DNA from: Serratia fonticola
Lineage (GTDB): Bacteria > Pseudomonadota > Gammaproteobacteria > Enterobacterales > Enterobacteriaceae
Length of the DNA: 64,000 nucleotides
Direction of reading: 5' to 3'
Assembly (NCBI RefSeq): GCF_006715025.1
Contig: NZ_VFMK01000001.1
Location: 1,984,001-2,048,000 of the forward strand
In this document: one piece after another, positions 35,625-44,978 of the stretch
Position numbering within the stretch: the first letter of the stretch is position 1
How the letters are laid out: the number at the start of each line of letters is the position of its first letter
Made by a program: the position numbers and the translations under genes
The notes under the pieces: model-generated
Seen by the model: only the letters and a program-made list of their open reading frames with translations
What the model was told of the DNA's origin: nothing
Database searches by the model: none

Positions 35625-35784
35625 TTTCTCTCACGGGCACGAGGCCTATCGTGCCCGCAAATCCTGCCATTAAATCCCTCTTTTCTTTGCGTTCAGGCAA
35701 GGCAATTCCCTTGGAATACGTTATCATAACGCGCGTTTGTAACAGCGAAATCTGTTACCCGATTCAGATATTGAGGATAACGAC

Positions 35785-36684
35785 ATGACACAGGTTCAGA
35801 GCGGCATTTTGCTGGAACATTGCCGTTTTGGCATTTTTATGGAAGCCATGGTGCAGGGCGAGTTTGCTGATTTGCGCCAGGGCTGCAAGCAGTTCTGTCA
35901 GGCGCTTGACGAGCTGCAGCAGCAATTTCCAGATGCCCGTTTAGGCGCAGTCATTGCTTTCGGTTCCGATGTCTGGCACGACCTTTCCAGCGGCCAGGGT
36001 GCCAAAGAGCTGAAGCCGTTTACACCGCTGGGCAAAGGCCTGGCACCGGCGACGCAACGCGACATGTTGATCCATATCCAGTCTTTGCGTCATGACGTCA
36101 ATTTCACCTTGGCGCAGGCGGCACTGGCGGCGTTTGGCAATGCTATCCGCATTGAGGAAGAGACCCACGGTTTCCGCTGGGTGGAAGAACGTGATCTGAG
36201 TGGCTTTATCGACGGCACTGAAAATCCGCAGGGCGAACAGCGCCCGGTAGTGGCGGTGATCGGCGAAGGTGAAGAAGACGAAGGGGGCAGTTATGTGCTG
36301 GTTCAGCGTTACGAGCACAACCTGCGTCAGTGGCAGCGCTTCAGCACCGAACAGCAGGAGCAGATTATTGGCCGTACCAAAAAAGACAGCGAAGAGCTGC
36401 CGCCTGAGCAACGGCCAGACACCTCTCACGTTAGCCGCGTCGATCTGAAAGAAGACGGCAAAGGGCTGAAAATTTTGCGCCAAAGCCTGCCTTATGGCAC
36501 AGCCAGCGGCAAACATGGCCTGTACTTCATCGCCTATTGCGCCCGTCTGCACAACATTGAAAAACAGTTGCTGAGTATGTTTGGCGACCTGGACGGTAAA
36601 CACGACGCCTTATTGCGTTTCAGCCGCCCGGTCACTGGCAGCTACTACTTCGCACCGTCGTTGACACGTCTGCTGTCGCTTTGA
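35785..36684 (+). CDS. yfeX: Dyp-type haem peroxidase YfeX
   Basis: A 299-residue DyP-type peroxidase. The distal GxxDG motif is GFIDGTENPQG, and the proximal haem His lies in RPDTSHVSRVDL. There is no signal peptide, as in YfeX and unlike EfeB. E. coli YfeX oxidises porphyrinogens; its once proposed deferrochelatase role is disputed. TTGAGGATAACG lies before the ATG. Confidence 0.94.
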   Translation: MTQVQSGILLEHCRFGIFMEAMVQGEFADLRQGCKQFCQALDELQQQFPDARLGAVIAFGSDVWHDLSSGQGAKELKPFTPLGKGLAPATQRDMLIHIQSLRHDVNFTLAQAALAAFGNAIRIEEETHGFRWVEERDLSGFIDGTENPQGEQRPVVAVIGEGEEDEGGSYVLVQRYEHNLRQWQRFSTEQQEQIIGRTKKDSEELPPEQRPDTSHVSRVDLKEDGKGLKILRQSLPYGTASGKHGLYFIAYCARLHNIEKQLLSMFGDLDGKHDALLRFSRPVTGSYYFAPSLTRLLSL

Positions 36685-36894
36685 TGCCTCGGTGTCCCTC
36701 GGTTGAGGGACACTACGCCCGTCACCCGTTATCTCTCTTCTGCGGTAAACCGCGCGCCTCCTGCCTTATAGCGTTTAATGCTTGTAAATCACCAAACGGT
36801 ATATAAAAGCGTTACAGATCTGCATCAAGTTATAAATACACTGGTCAACATCAGGGCGTAAGCCCGTCGGTTTGGCTGAGTGATAAGGTGCAGA

Positions 36895-37917
36895 ATGAAA
36901 CATACCCGGGTTAAAAACAGAATGCTGAAAGGTTGGCTGGTGGCCGCATTATTCGCCAGCGGCAGCGCCTGTGCGGCTGAGCTGCTCAACAGCTCTTATG
37001 ATGTTTCCCGTGAACTGTTTTCTGCCCTGAACCCTGGCTTTGAGCAGCAATGGAATCAACAGCATCCCAACGATAAGCTGACGATAAAACAATCTCACGC
37101 CGGTTCTTCTAAACAGGCGTTGGCTATTTTGCAAGGTCTGCGTGCCGATGTGGTGACCTATAACCAGGTCAGCGATGTGCAGATCCTGCACGATCGCGGT
37201 CAACTGATCCCGGCAGATTGGCAGCAACGTTTGCCAAATAACAGCTCACCCTTCTATTCCACCATGGCGTTTCTGGTCCGTAAGGACAACCCAAAAGGCA
37301 TCCACAGCTGGAGCGATCTGGTGCGTGACGATGTGAAACTGGTGTTCCCGAACCCGAAAACCTCCGGTAATGGCCGTTATACCTATCTGGCTGCCTGGGG
37401 GGCCGCCAGCCAGGCGGACGGCAACGATCAGGCTAAAACCCGTGAATTCATGACGCGTTTCCTGAAAAACGTGGTGGTATTTGATACCGGCGGTCGTGGT
37501 GCGACCACCACCTTTGTTGAACGCGGCCTGGGTGATGTATTGATCAGCTTTGAATCGGAAGTGAACAACATCCGTAAGCAGTACGGTGAAGACAAATATG
37601 ACGTTATCGTCCCGCCGGTAGATATTCTGGCGGAGTTCCCGGTGGCCTGGGTTGACAAAAACGTCGAGAAAAACGGCACCGAGCAAGCGGCAAAAGCCTA
37701 CCTGAACTATCTCTACAGCCCAGCGGCACAACAGGTGATCACCAGCTTCTATTATCGTGTGTATGACCAACAGGCGATGGCTGCGGCCAAAGGCCAGTTC
37801 CCTGAGACCAAACTGTTCCGTGTGGAAGACCAATTTGGTGGTTGGCCGCAGGTGATGAGTACGCACTTCGCTACCGGTGGTGAGTTGGATCAACTGTTAG
37901 CAGCAGGGCACAAGTAA
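36895..37917 (+). CDS. cysP: Thiosulfate/sulfate-binding periplasmic protein CysP
   Basis: A 340-residue solute-binding protein with signal peptide (MLKGWLVAALFASGSACA). The mature sequence ELLNSSYDVSRELF, LTIKQSHAGSSKQALAILQG, FPNPKTSGNGRYTYLAAWGA and FDTGGRGATTTF is the CysP/Sbp family. Placing it first in cysPUWA identifies CysP. The ATG at 36895 (AAGG 7 nt upstream) is preferred over a GTG 15 nt earlier. Its stop overlaps cysU by 1 nt (TAATG). Confidence 0.95.
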   Translation: MKHTRVKNRMLKGWLVAALFASGSACAAELLNSSYDVSRELFSALNPGFEQQWNQQHPNDKLTIKQSHAGSSKQALAILQGLRADVVTYNQVSDVQILHDRGQLIPADWQQRLPNNSSPFYSTMAFLVRKDNPKGIHSWSDLVRDDVKLVFPNPKTSGNGRYTYLAAWGAASQADGNDQAKTREFMTRFLKNVVVFDTGGRGATTTFVERGLGDVLISFESEVNNIRKQYGEDKYDVIVPPVDILAEFPVAWVDKNVEKNGTEQAAKAYLNYLYSPAAQQVITSFYYRVYDQQAMAAAKGQFPETKLFRVEDQFGGWPQVMSTHFATGGELDQLLAAGHK

Positions 37918-38750
37918 TGTTTGCGATGGCCAGCAAGCGGGTTTTGCCGGGGTTCACCTTAAGCCTGGGCAGCAGCCTGCTTTATACCTGCCTGATTTTG
38001 CTGTTGCCCCTCAGTGCGCTGGTGATGCAATTGGCACAGATGAGTCTGGCACAGTATTGGCAGGTGATCACCAATCCACAGGTCGTGGCAGCGTATAAAG
38101 TGACGCTGCTGGCAGCGGGGGTGGCCAGTATTTTCAATGCGGTGTTCGGCATGCTGATGGCCTGGATCCTCACCCGCTATCAGTTTCCTGGCCGTTCGCT
38201 GCTGGATGGTCTGATGGATCTGCCGTTTGCGTTGCCGACGGCGGTGGCGGGTTTGACCCTGGCCGGGCTGTTTTCCACCACCGGTTGGTACGGCCAGTGG
38301 CTGGCTCACTTTGATATCAAGGTGTCCTTCACCTGGTTGGGGATTGCGGTGGCGATGGCGTTCACCAGTATTCCTTTCGTGGTGCGTACGGTGCAGCCGG
38401 TGCTGGAAGAGCTGGGGCCGGAATATGAAGAGGCAGCTGAAACGCTGGGGGCAACCCGCTGGCAGAGTTTCCGCCGCGTCGTCTTGCCGGAAGTTGCACC
38501 TGCGCTGCTGGCGGGCACGGCACTGTCATTTACCCGCAGCCTGGGGGAGTTTGGTGCGGTGATCTTCATCGCGGGCAACATCGCCTGGAAAACCGAAGTG
38601 ACCTCATTGATGATTTTTGTGCGCTTACAGGAGTTTGATTACCCGGCAGCCACTGCGATTGCCTCGGTGATCCTGGCGGCATCCTTGCTGCTGCTGTTTG
38701 CGATTAATACCTTGCAGAGCCGCTTTGGCCGACGGATCGGGGGGCACTGA
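37917..38750 (+). CDS. cysU: Sulfate/thiosulfate ABC permease CysU (CysT)
   Basis: A 277-residue inner-membrane permease with six membrane segments. The EAA loop that contacts the ATPase CysA is EEAAETLGATRWQSFRRVVLPE. LPTAVAGLTLAGLF and SLGEFGAVIFIAGN are typical of the CysT subunit. The ends overlap both neighbours by 1 nt, implying tight coupling. Confidence 0.95.
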   Translation: MFAMASKRVLPGFTLSLGSSLLYTCLILLLPLSALVMQLAQMSLAQYWQVITNPQVVAAYKVTLLAAGVASIFNAVFGMLMAWILTRYQFPGRSLLDGLMDLPFALPTAVAGLTLAGLFSTTGWYGQWLAHFDIKVSFTWLGIAVAMAFTSIPFVVRTVQPVLEELGPEYEEAAETLGATRWQSFRRVVLPEVAPALLAGTALSFTRSLGEFGAVIFIAGNIAWKTEVTSLMIFVRLQEFDYPAATAIASVILAASLLLLFAINTLQSRFGRRIGGH

Positions 38751-39625
38751 TGGCTGACATTACCGCGCTAAACGGCGCAGAGCGCCCACGTGTGAATTGG
38801 GGAAAATGGACGTTGATTGCCATCGGCGCACTGTTCTCGATCCTGCTGCTGGTCGTACCGATGGTGATGATCTTTATCGAGGCATTCTCCTCCGGGGCTG
38901 GTGCCGTATGGCAAAACCTGTCAGACCCGGACATGCTGCATGCTATCTGGCTGACGGTGCTGGTGGCACTGATCACCGTGCCGGTCAATCTGGTATTCGG
39001 GACGTTACTGGCCTGGCTGGTCACGCGTTTTACCTTTCCAGGGCGTCAACTGCTGCTCACGCTGTTTGATATGCCCTTTGCGGTATCGCCCGTGGTAGCG
39101 GGGTTGCTGTACCTGCTGTTTTACGGCACCAACGGGCCGATTGGCGGTTGGCTGGATGCCCATAACATCCAGTTGATGTTCGCCTGGCCGGGCATGGTGC
39201 TGGTGACGGTATTTGTCACCTGTCCATTTGTCGTGCGCGAGCTGGTGCCGCTGATGATGAGCCAGGGCAGCCAGGAAGACGAAGCTGCCGTGTTGTTGGG
39301 GGCGTCGGGTTGGCAGATGTTCCGCCGCGTAACCTTGCCGAACATCCGCTGGGCTTTGCTTTACGGTGTGGTGTTGACCAACGCCCGTGCAATCGGGGAG
39401 TTTGGGGCAGTATCGGTGGTTTCCGGCTCCATCCGTGGCGAGACCTATACCTTGCCACTGCAAGTTGAATTACTGCATCAGGATTACAACACCGCCGGGG
39501 CGTTTACCGCTGCGGCCCTGCTGACCCTGATGGCGATAGTGACCTTATTTCTGAAAAGCGGACTGCAATGGCGCCTGGCGCGCCAGAATGCGCGTCTCGA
39601 ACGGGAGGAAAATCATGAGCATTGA
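38750..39625 (+). CDS. cysW: Sulfate/thiosulfate ABC permease CysW
   Basis: A 291-residue inner-membrane partner of CysU with six membrane segments. The EAA loop reads DEAAVLLGASGWQMFRRVTL, and ARAIGEFGAVSVVSGSIRG is the CysW signature. Length equals E. coli CysW. It overlaps cysA by 11 nt. Confidence 0.95.
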   Translation: MADITALNGAERPRVNWGKWTLIAIGALFSILLLVVPMVMIFIEAFSSGAGAVWQNLSDPDMLHAIWLTVLVALITVPVNLVFGTLLAWLVTRFTFPGRQLLLTLFDMPFAVSPVVAGLLYLLFYGTNGPIGGWLDAHNIQLMFAWPGMVLVTVFVTCPFVVRELVPLMMSQGSQEDEAAVLLGASGWQMFRRVTLPNIRWALLYGVVLTNARAIGEFGAVSVVSGSIRGETYTLPLQVELLHQDYNTAGAFTAAALLTLMAIVTLFLKSGLQWRLARQNARLEREENHEH

Positions 39626-40703
39626 GATTAACGGCATCAATAAATTTTTCGGTCGTACCAAGGTATTGAACGATATCTCGCTCGATATTCCTTCCGGTGA
39701 GATGGTGGCGCTGCTGGGCCCGTCGGGTTCCGGCAAGACGACCTTGCTGCGCATTATCGCCGGGCTTGAAAGCCAGAGCGGGGGCAAACTGGGATTTCAT
39801 GGCACAGATGTGAGCCGGGTGCACGCGCGCGATCGTCGCGTTGGCTTCGTGTTCCAGCATTACGCGCTGTTCCGCCATATGACGGTCTTTGACAACATTG
39901 CTTTTGGCCTGAGCGTGCTGCCACGCCGTGAGCGCCCGAATGCGGCGGCGATCAAACAAAAGGTTGAGCAACTGCTGGAGATGGTGCAGTTGGGGCATCT
40001 GGCAAACCGCTATCCTTCGCAGCTTTCCGGCGGGCAGAAGCAGCGTGTTGCTCTGGCGCGTGCGCTGGCGGTTGAGCCACAGATTCTGCTGCTGGATGAG
40101 CCTTTCGGTGCGCTGGATGCTCAGGTGCGAAAAGAGCTGCGCCGCTGGCTGCGCCAACTGCATGAGGAGCTGAAATTCACCAGCGTATTTGTTACCCACG
40201 ATCAGGAAGAGGCGATGGAAGTGGCCGATCGTATCGTGGTGATGAGCCAGGGCAATATCGAACAGGTGGGTTCGCCGACCGAAATCATGCGCGAACCGGC
40301 AACCCGCTTCGTGCTGGAGTTTATGGGCGAGGTGAACCGCCTGAACGGCGAAATCCGTGGTTCGCAACTGTTTGTGGGCGCTCACCAGTGGCCTCTTTCC
40401 TTCCAGCCAATGCATCAGGGCAGCGTCGAGCTGTTCCTGCGCCCGTGGGAAATGGAAGTCAGCACCGAAAGCAGCGCCCGTTGCCCATTGCCGGTGCAGG
40501 TGCTCGAGATCAGCCCGCGTGGCCATTTCTGGCAACTGACCGTGCAGCCTATTGGCTGGCATCAGGAACCGATCAGCGTGATCCTGGCAGAGGGCAATGC
40601 TGCGCCAGCGCGCGGTGCCCGTTATTACGTTGGCAGCCTTAATGCCCGTCTTTATGCTGGCGATCAACTGTTACAACCGGTTGCGTTGGCGAAAAGCGCC
40701 TGA
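39615..40703 (+). CDS. cysA: Sulfate/thiosulfate ABC ATPase CysA
   Basis: A 362-residue ATPase energising the CysUW pore. Walker A GPSGSGKTT, Q-loop FVFQHYALF, signature LSGGQKQRVALARALA, Walker B ILLLDEPFGALD and the His switch FVTHDQEEA are all present, followed by a C-terminal regulatory domain. The start MSIEINGINK has GGGAGGAAAA upstream. A longer frame would extend into cysW. Confidence 0.96.
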   Translation: MSIEINGINKFFGRTKVLNDISLDIPSGEMVALLGPSGSGKTTLLRIIAGLESQSGGKLGFHGTDVSRVHARDRRVGFVFQHYALFRHMTVFDNIAFGLSVLPRRERPNAAAIKQKVEQLLEMVQLGHLANRYPSQLSGGQKQRVALARALAVEPQILLLDEPFGALDAQVRKELRRWLRQLHEELKFTSVFVTHDQEEAMEVADRIVVMSQGNIEQVGSPTEIMREPATRFVLEFMGEVNRLNGEIRGSQLFVGAHQWPLSFQPMHQGSVELFLRPWEMEVSTESSARCPLPVQVLEISPRGHFWQLTVQPIGWHQEPISVILAEGNAAPARGARYYVGSLNARLYAGDQLLQPVALAKSA

Positions 40704-40727
40704 TAATTTCTAACCTATACCTATTTT

Positions 40728-40751
40728 AAGGCAACCTTGGGTTGCCTTTTT
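40728..40751 (+). terminator. Terminator after cysA
   Basis: AAGGCAACC / GGTTGCCTT, a 9-bp stem with a TTG loop followed by T. cysM lies 23 bp beyond, so cysM is either read through at reduced level or has its own promoter. Confidence 0.8.
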
Positions 40752-40773
40752 ACATTACGCACAGGCAAAGACA

Positions 40774-41655
40774 GTGACAACGTTGGAACAATGCATAGGG
40801 AACACCCCGTTAGTAAAACTACAACGGCTGGCTGAAGGGCTGGACAGTGAAGTCTGGGTCAAGCTTGAGGGCAACAATCCGGCAGGTTCGGTGAAAGATC
40901 GTGCCGCGTTGGGGATGGTCCAGCAGGCAGAACTGCGCGGTGAAATCAAACTGGGTGACACGCTTATCGAGGCCACCAGTGGCAATACCGGGATTGCTCT
41001 GGCCATGATTTGCGCCATGAAGGGCTATACCCTGAAACTGCTGATGCCGGAAAACATGAGTATGGAGCGCCAGGCCGCCATGCGTGCTTATGGTGCCGAG
41101 CTGATCCTGGTCAGCCGTGAACAAGGGATGGAGGGGGCACGGGATCTGGCACTGGAGATGCAGCGACAGGGGCAGGGTAAGGTATTGGATCAGTTCAATA
41201 ACCTGGATAACCCTTATGCGCACTTCACCACCACCGGCCCGGAAATCTGGCAGCAGACCGCAGGCCGAATCACGCATTTTGTTTCCAGCATGGGCACCAC
41301 CGGCACCATCACCGGAGTCGGTGGTTACCTGAAAAGCCAGCGCCCGCAGATCAAGATTATCGGGCTGCAACCGGCGGAAGGCAGCAGCATTCCAGGCATC
41401 CGCCGTTGGGCACCGGCCTACCTGCCGGGTATCTTTCGCCCAGAGTTAGTGGATCTGGTGTTGGATATGACGCAAAGTGATGCCGAACACACCATGCGTC
41501 AACTGGCGCAGCGGGAAGGCATCTTCTGCGGCGTCAGCTCCGGCGGTGCCGTCGCAGGGGCGCTGCGTGTCGCTGCGGCTAACCCAGGCAGCGTGATCGT
41601 GGCGATTATCTGCGATCGCGGCGATCGCTACCTCTCCACCGGCGTTTTCAATTAA
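40774..41655 (+). CDS. cysM: O-acetylserine sulfhydrylase B, CysM
   Basis: A 293-residue PLP enzyme making cysteine (or S-sulfocysteine from thiosulfate). The PLP lysine is in NPAGSVKDRAALGM, the substrate loop is EATSGNTGIALAM, the phosphate loop is GTTGTITGVGGYL, and SSGGAVAGALRVA follows. TLEQCIGNTPLVKLQRL and GIRRWAPAYLPGIF separate CysM from CysK. The start is GTG. It is about ten residues shorter than E. coli CysM at the C terminus. Next to a thiosulfate importer, this fits thiosulfate use. Confidence 0.95.
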   Translation: MTTLEQCIGNTPLVKLQRLAEGLDSEVWVKLEGNNPAGSVKDRAALGMVQQAELRGEIKLGDTLIEATSGNTGIALAMICAMKGYTLKLLMPENMSMERQAAMRAYGAELILVSREQGMEGARDLALEMQRQGQGKVLDQFNNLDNPYAHFTTTGPEIWQQTAGRITHFVSSMGTTGTITGVGGYLKSQRPQIKIIGLQPAEGSSIPGIRRWAPAYLPGIFRPELVDLVLDMTQSDAEHTMRQLAQREGIFCGVSSGGAVAGALRVAAANPGSVIVAIICDRGDRYLSTGVFN

Positions 41656-41661
41656 CGACGG

Positions 41662-43617
41662 TTATTCCCGCTCCAGGGCATGAATCGGATCCATCCCGGC
41701 GGCACGTTTCGCCGGGAAAAACCCGAAAATCACGCCGATCATCGTTGAGCAGACGAATGCCGCGATGATCGAGGCCAACGAATACACCATGGTGAAACGG
41801 GTGCTGAATTGGCTGAACAATCCCCCAATCCCTAACGACAACAGTACCCCCAACGTGCCGCCAAGCAGGCATACCAGCACCGCTTCGATCAGAAACTGCT
41901 GCATAATGTCACTGGCGCGTGCCCCTACTGCCATTCGGACCCCAATCTCTCGGGTACGTTCGGTCACCGAGACCAGCATGATATTCATCACGCCAATACC
42001 GCCGACCACCAGCGAAATCAGGGCAATCATTGACACCAACAGCGTCAGCGTCGCCGTGGTTTTCTCAATGGTCTGACGAATACTGTCGGTGTTCATCACA
42101 AAGAAATCCTTGCTGCCGTGGCGCTGGGCCAGCAGACGGGTGACGCCATCTTCGGCGCTGGCCAGATCGATATCGTCGTTGACGCGGATAGTGATGCTCT
42201 TCAGGTAGCTCTGGCCCAGCATGCGTTTCATTGCGGTGGTGTAGGGGATCCAGACGTTCAGGCTTTCATCGCTGCCGAATCCGCTCTGCTTTTTCGCCGC
42301 CACGCCAATAATCCGGCAGGGCAGATTACCCAGCAGGATCACTGCACCAATTGGTTCCTGTCCTGCGGGGAACAGCTTGTTACGGGTGTTTTCATCGATC
42401 ACCGCTTCCTGCATCAGGTTATCCACGCTGGCGCGGTTGAAAGCCATCCCGCTGTCGATGTGATAACCGCGTACCAGAAAATACTGCTCGCCAACGCCAT
42501 TAACCGAACCGCTGACCGATTGGTTGCCATAACGTAGCGTGGTACTGGTGGAGACCGTGGGGGTCACGCTGTGTACGTAATTTTGCTGGGCTAGCGCATC
42601 GGCATCGGTCGCGCGCAGCGTCTGGATCGCTGCTGCACGCATATCGCCAAAGTCTTTACCGGGAAACACCTCCAGAGTGCTGGTGCCCATGGCATTGATA
42701 TCGGCGAGCACCTGCTGCTGCGATCCCTTGCCCAGCGCGACCACGGAAACCACCGAAGCAATGCCGATAATGATCCCCAGCATGGTCAGCAGGGTACGCA
42801 GCCGCTGAGACGCCATAGCCAACAACGCCATCTTGAAGGCCTCCTGAAAACGATCGCGCTGTGATTGCCAGCGGCTGGCTGCGTTGTCGGGTTTCTGCGG
42901 CAGGCGCTTTCTGGACATGTCATTATCACGTTGCCGATCGGCGATGATTTTGCCGTCGCTGATTTCGATAATGCGCTGTGCATGTTCGGCAATCTGCATG
43001 TCATGGGTGACGATCACCACGGTGTGGCCTTGCGCGTGCAGATCTTTGAGGATATTTAACACCTCCTGCCCGCTGTGGCTGTCTAATGCACCGGTAGGTT
43101 CATCCGCCAGGATCACTTCACCCCCGTTCATCAACGCACGGGCAATGCTGACCCGCTGTTGTTGGCCGCCGGAAAGCTGGCTGGGGCGATAGTTGAGACG
43201 TTCTTTCAGGCCTAAACGCTCAAGCAAGGCGGCAGCCCGTTGCTGGCGGTTTTGACGCGGAAAACCAGCATACACCGCCGGGACTTCCACATTAGCTTGC
43301 GCACTGAGATCGCCCAGCAAGTGATAACGCTGAAAGATAAAACCGAAGTGCTCACGGCGCAGCGCGGCCAGGCTATCGCGATCCAACTGTGCGGTATTGC
43401 GTCCGGCAACCTGATAATCACCTGCGCTGGGGCGATCGAGACAGCCCAGAATATTCATCAAGGTGGATTTACCGGAACCCGAAGCGCCGACAATCGCGAC
43501 CATTTCACCGCGATGAATCGTCAGGTTAACCTCATCGAGTACGGTAACGCTTTGCTCACCGGCCTGAAAACGGCGCGTAATCCCGCGCAATTGTAATAAC
43601 GGCTGTTCAGTCATCAT
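41662..43617 (-). CDS. macB: Macrolide/peptide export ABC protein MacB
   Basis: A 651-residue fusion of ATPase and membrane domains. The N-terminal ABC domain (1-235) has GASGSGKST, LSGGQQQRVSIARAL and VILADEPTGALD. After a helix come a membrane span near 275-300, a large periplasmic MacB_PCD domain (about 300-520) and three C-terminal spans in the FtsX domain. MacB drives MacA-TolC mechanotransmission to export macrolides, enterotoxin or protoporphyrin. Its ATG overlaps the macA stop. The stop lies 6 bp from the convergent cysM stop. Confidence 0.95.
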   Translation of the reverse strand: MMTEQPLLQLRGITRRFQAGEQSVTVLDEVNLTIHRGEMVAIVGASGSGKSTLMNILGCLDRPSAGDYQVAGRNTAQLDRDSLAALRREHFGFIFQRYHLLGDLSAQANVEVPAVYAGFPRQNRQQRAAALLERLGLKERLNYRPSQLSGGQQQRVSIARALMNGGEVILADEPTGALDSHSGQEVLNILKDLHAQGHTVVIVTHDMQIAEHAQRIIEISDGKIIADRQRDNDMSRKRLPQKPDNAASRWQSQRDRFQEAFKMALLAMASQRLRTLLTMLGIIIGIASVVSVVALGKGSQQQVLADINAMGTSTLEVFPGKDFGDMRAAAIQTLRATDADALAQQNYVHSVTPTVSTSTTLRYGNQSVSGSVNGVGEQYFLVRGYHIDSGMAFNRASVDNLMQEAVIDENTRNKLFPAGQEPIGAVILLGNLPCRIIGVAAKKQSGFGSDESLNVWIPYTTAMKRMLGQSYLKSITIRVNDDIDLASAEDGVTRLLAQRHGSKDFFVMNTDSIRQTIEKTTATLTLLVSMIALISLVVGGIGVMNIMLVSVTERTREIGVRMAVGARASDIMQQFLIEAVLVCLLGGTLGVLLSLGIGGLFSQFSTRFTMVYSLASIIAAFVCSTMIGVIFGFFPAKRAAGMDPIHALERE

Positions 43618-44804
43618 CACATCCCCATTGGCGGGCCCATGCGCCGCGGGCTGGTGGTTGTGCTGTTACTGGTCTGGCTGACGATCACTTTTTCACCCGC
43701 TTGCAGACCGCTGATGATTTGCGCATCGACATGATTGTTAATCCCTACCTTCACCGGGCGTTGGGTTATGTTGCCGCCAGCATCCACCACTTGCACCGAA
43801 TCGCCGTTCAGCGCGGTGGCCGGTATGACGACGGCATTCTCTGCCTTGTCCAGCACGATATAGACCTGTGCCGTCATGGAGATACGCAACGTGCCATCGG
43901 GGTTGGCAACGTCAAATAACCCGTTGTAATAGATTGCGCTACTGGAGGATGAACTGCTGGAACTGCTCGATGAAGAGGAGGTGGTCTCCGTATTGATGGA
44001 GTCCGGCGCGGGCTCCACAGCTCGCAACGTTGCCCGGTATTGCTTGCCGGGCTCACCGAGAATGGTGAAATAGACCGGCATACCGGTTTTGACTTTCACC
44101 ACGTCGGCTTCGGAAATCTGTGCTTCAATGGTCATGGTATCAAGATGAGCGACTTTGACGATGGTTGGCGCACTTTGCACCGCATTGACCGTTTGCCCTT
44201 CTTCAACCGGAATGGCAACGACAGTGCCGTCAATCGGAGAGGTAATCTGGGTATAACCAAGGTTGACCTGCGCGGTATTGACGGCGATTTGCGCCTGAAC
44301 AATCTGCGCGTCCAACGCGTTGATGTCGGCGCGTGTCGCGTCTAAAGTGGCCTTGGCGCTGTCAAAGTCGGCTTGCACACCTACGCCCCGCGCGACCATT
44401 TTCTGCTGGCGCTGGTAGGCCAACTGATTGTTGCGCAAGGTGGCCAGTTTTGACGCTCGCTGTGCCTGCACGTTCTTTAAGGCGGCTTCTGCGTCCCGCA
44501 GGGCGTTCTGCTGGGTTAAATCATCAATCTCAGCGACCCGCTCACCCTTACGGATTTTGTCGCCCAATGCCACATGCAGCGCTTTTATCTGGCCGGAAAC
44601 CTGAGCACCGACGCTTACCTGTTTCTGAGCTTCTATGGTGCCATCGGCCAGTACGGTTTGTTCCAGATCGCGCGTTTGTGCTTCGGCGGTGATATAACGG
44701 GGAACCTCTTTGGCAGCAAAAGGTTTGTAGTAGAAGATGATGGTAATAAGAACCACAATAACTGCCGTTAGCAGATAAAATTTTGAACGTTTAACCGATG
44801 ACAT
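43617..44804 (-). CDS. macA: Periplasmic adaptor MacA with polyserine insert
   Basis: A 395-residue membrane-fusion protein with an N-terminal anchor (LLTAVIVVLITIIFYY). It has a barrel-sandwich domain (GAQVSGQIKALHVALGDKIRKGE ... SPIDGTVVAIPVEEGQ), a helical hairpin (100-180) and beta-barrel and membrane-proximal domains. At residues 276-289 there are 14 consecutive serines coded by six different codons, inside the beta-barrel region between EPAPDSINTETT and AIYYNGLFDV. I do not recall such a run in E. coli MacA. It probably forms a flexible loop. It precedes macB in one operon. Confidence 0.94.
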   Translation of the reverse strand: MSSVKRSKFYLLTAVIVVLITIIFYYKPFAAKEVPRYITAEAQTRDLEQTVLADGTIEAQKQVSVGAQVSGQIKALHVALGDKIRKGERVAEIDDLTQQNALRDAEAALKNVQAQRASKLATLRNNQLAYQRQQKMVARGVGVQADFDSAKATLDATRADINALDAQIVQAQIAVNTAQVNLGYTQITSPIDGTVVAIPVEEGQTVNAVQSAPTIVKVAHLDTMTIEAQISEADVVKVKTGMPVYFTILGEPGKQYRATLRAVEPAPDSINTETTSSSSSSSSSSSSSSAIYYNGLFDVANPDGTLRISMTAQVYIVLDKAENAVVIPATALNGDSVQVVDAGGNITQRPVKVGINNHVDAQIISGLQAGEKVIVSQTSNSTTTSPRRMGPPMGM

Positions 44805-44978
44805 AGCAACCCGTTGTTCCTTGCGTAATTCGCAGCAATCTCGTTACGCATTAATTTATCGTGCAATGATTTGCCATGCGGTTAAGTGGCATTCAGGAAA
44901 CTGTAAGGATTAAGTAAAACCGGCTGCGCAGATCCACAATAGGCGAGAAAATGGTGCAAATCAGTGAAGGAGTGAGGC

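Noticed and set aside
39504..40667. Long open frame antisense to cysA
   Set aside because: Shadow of cysW/cysA coding on the other strand, with no family features.
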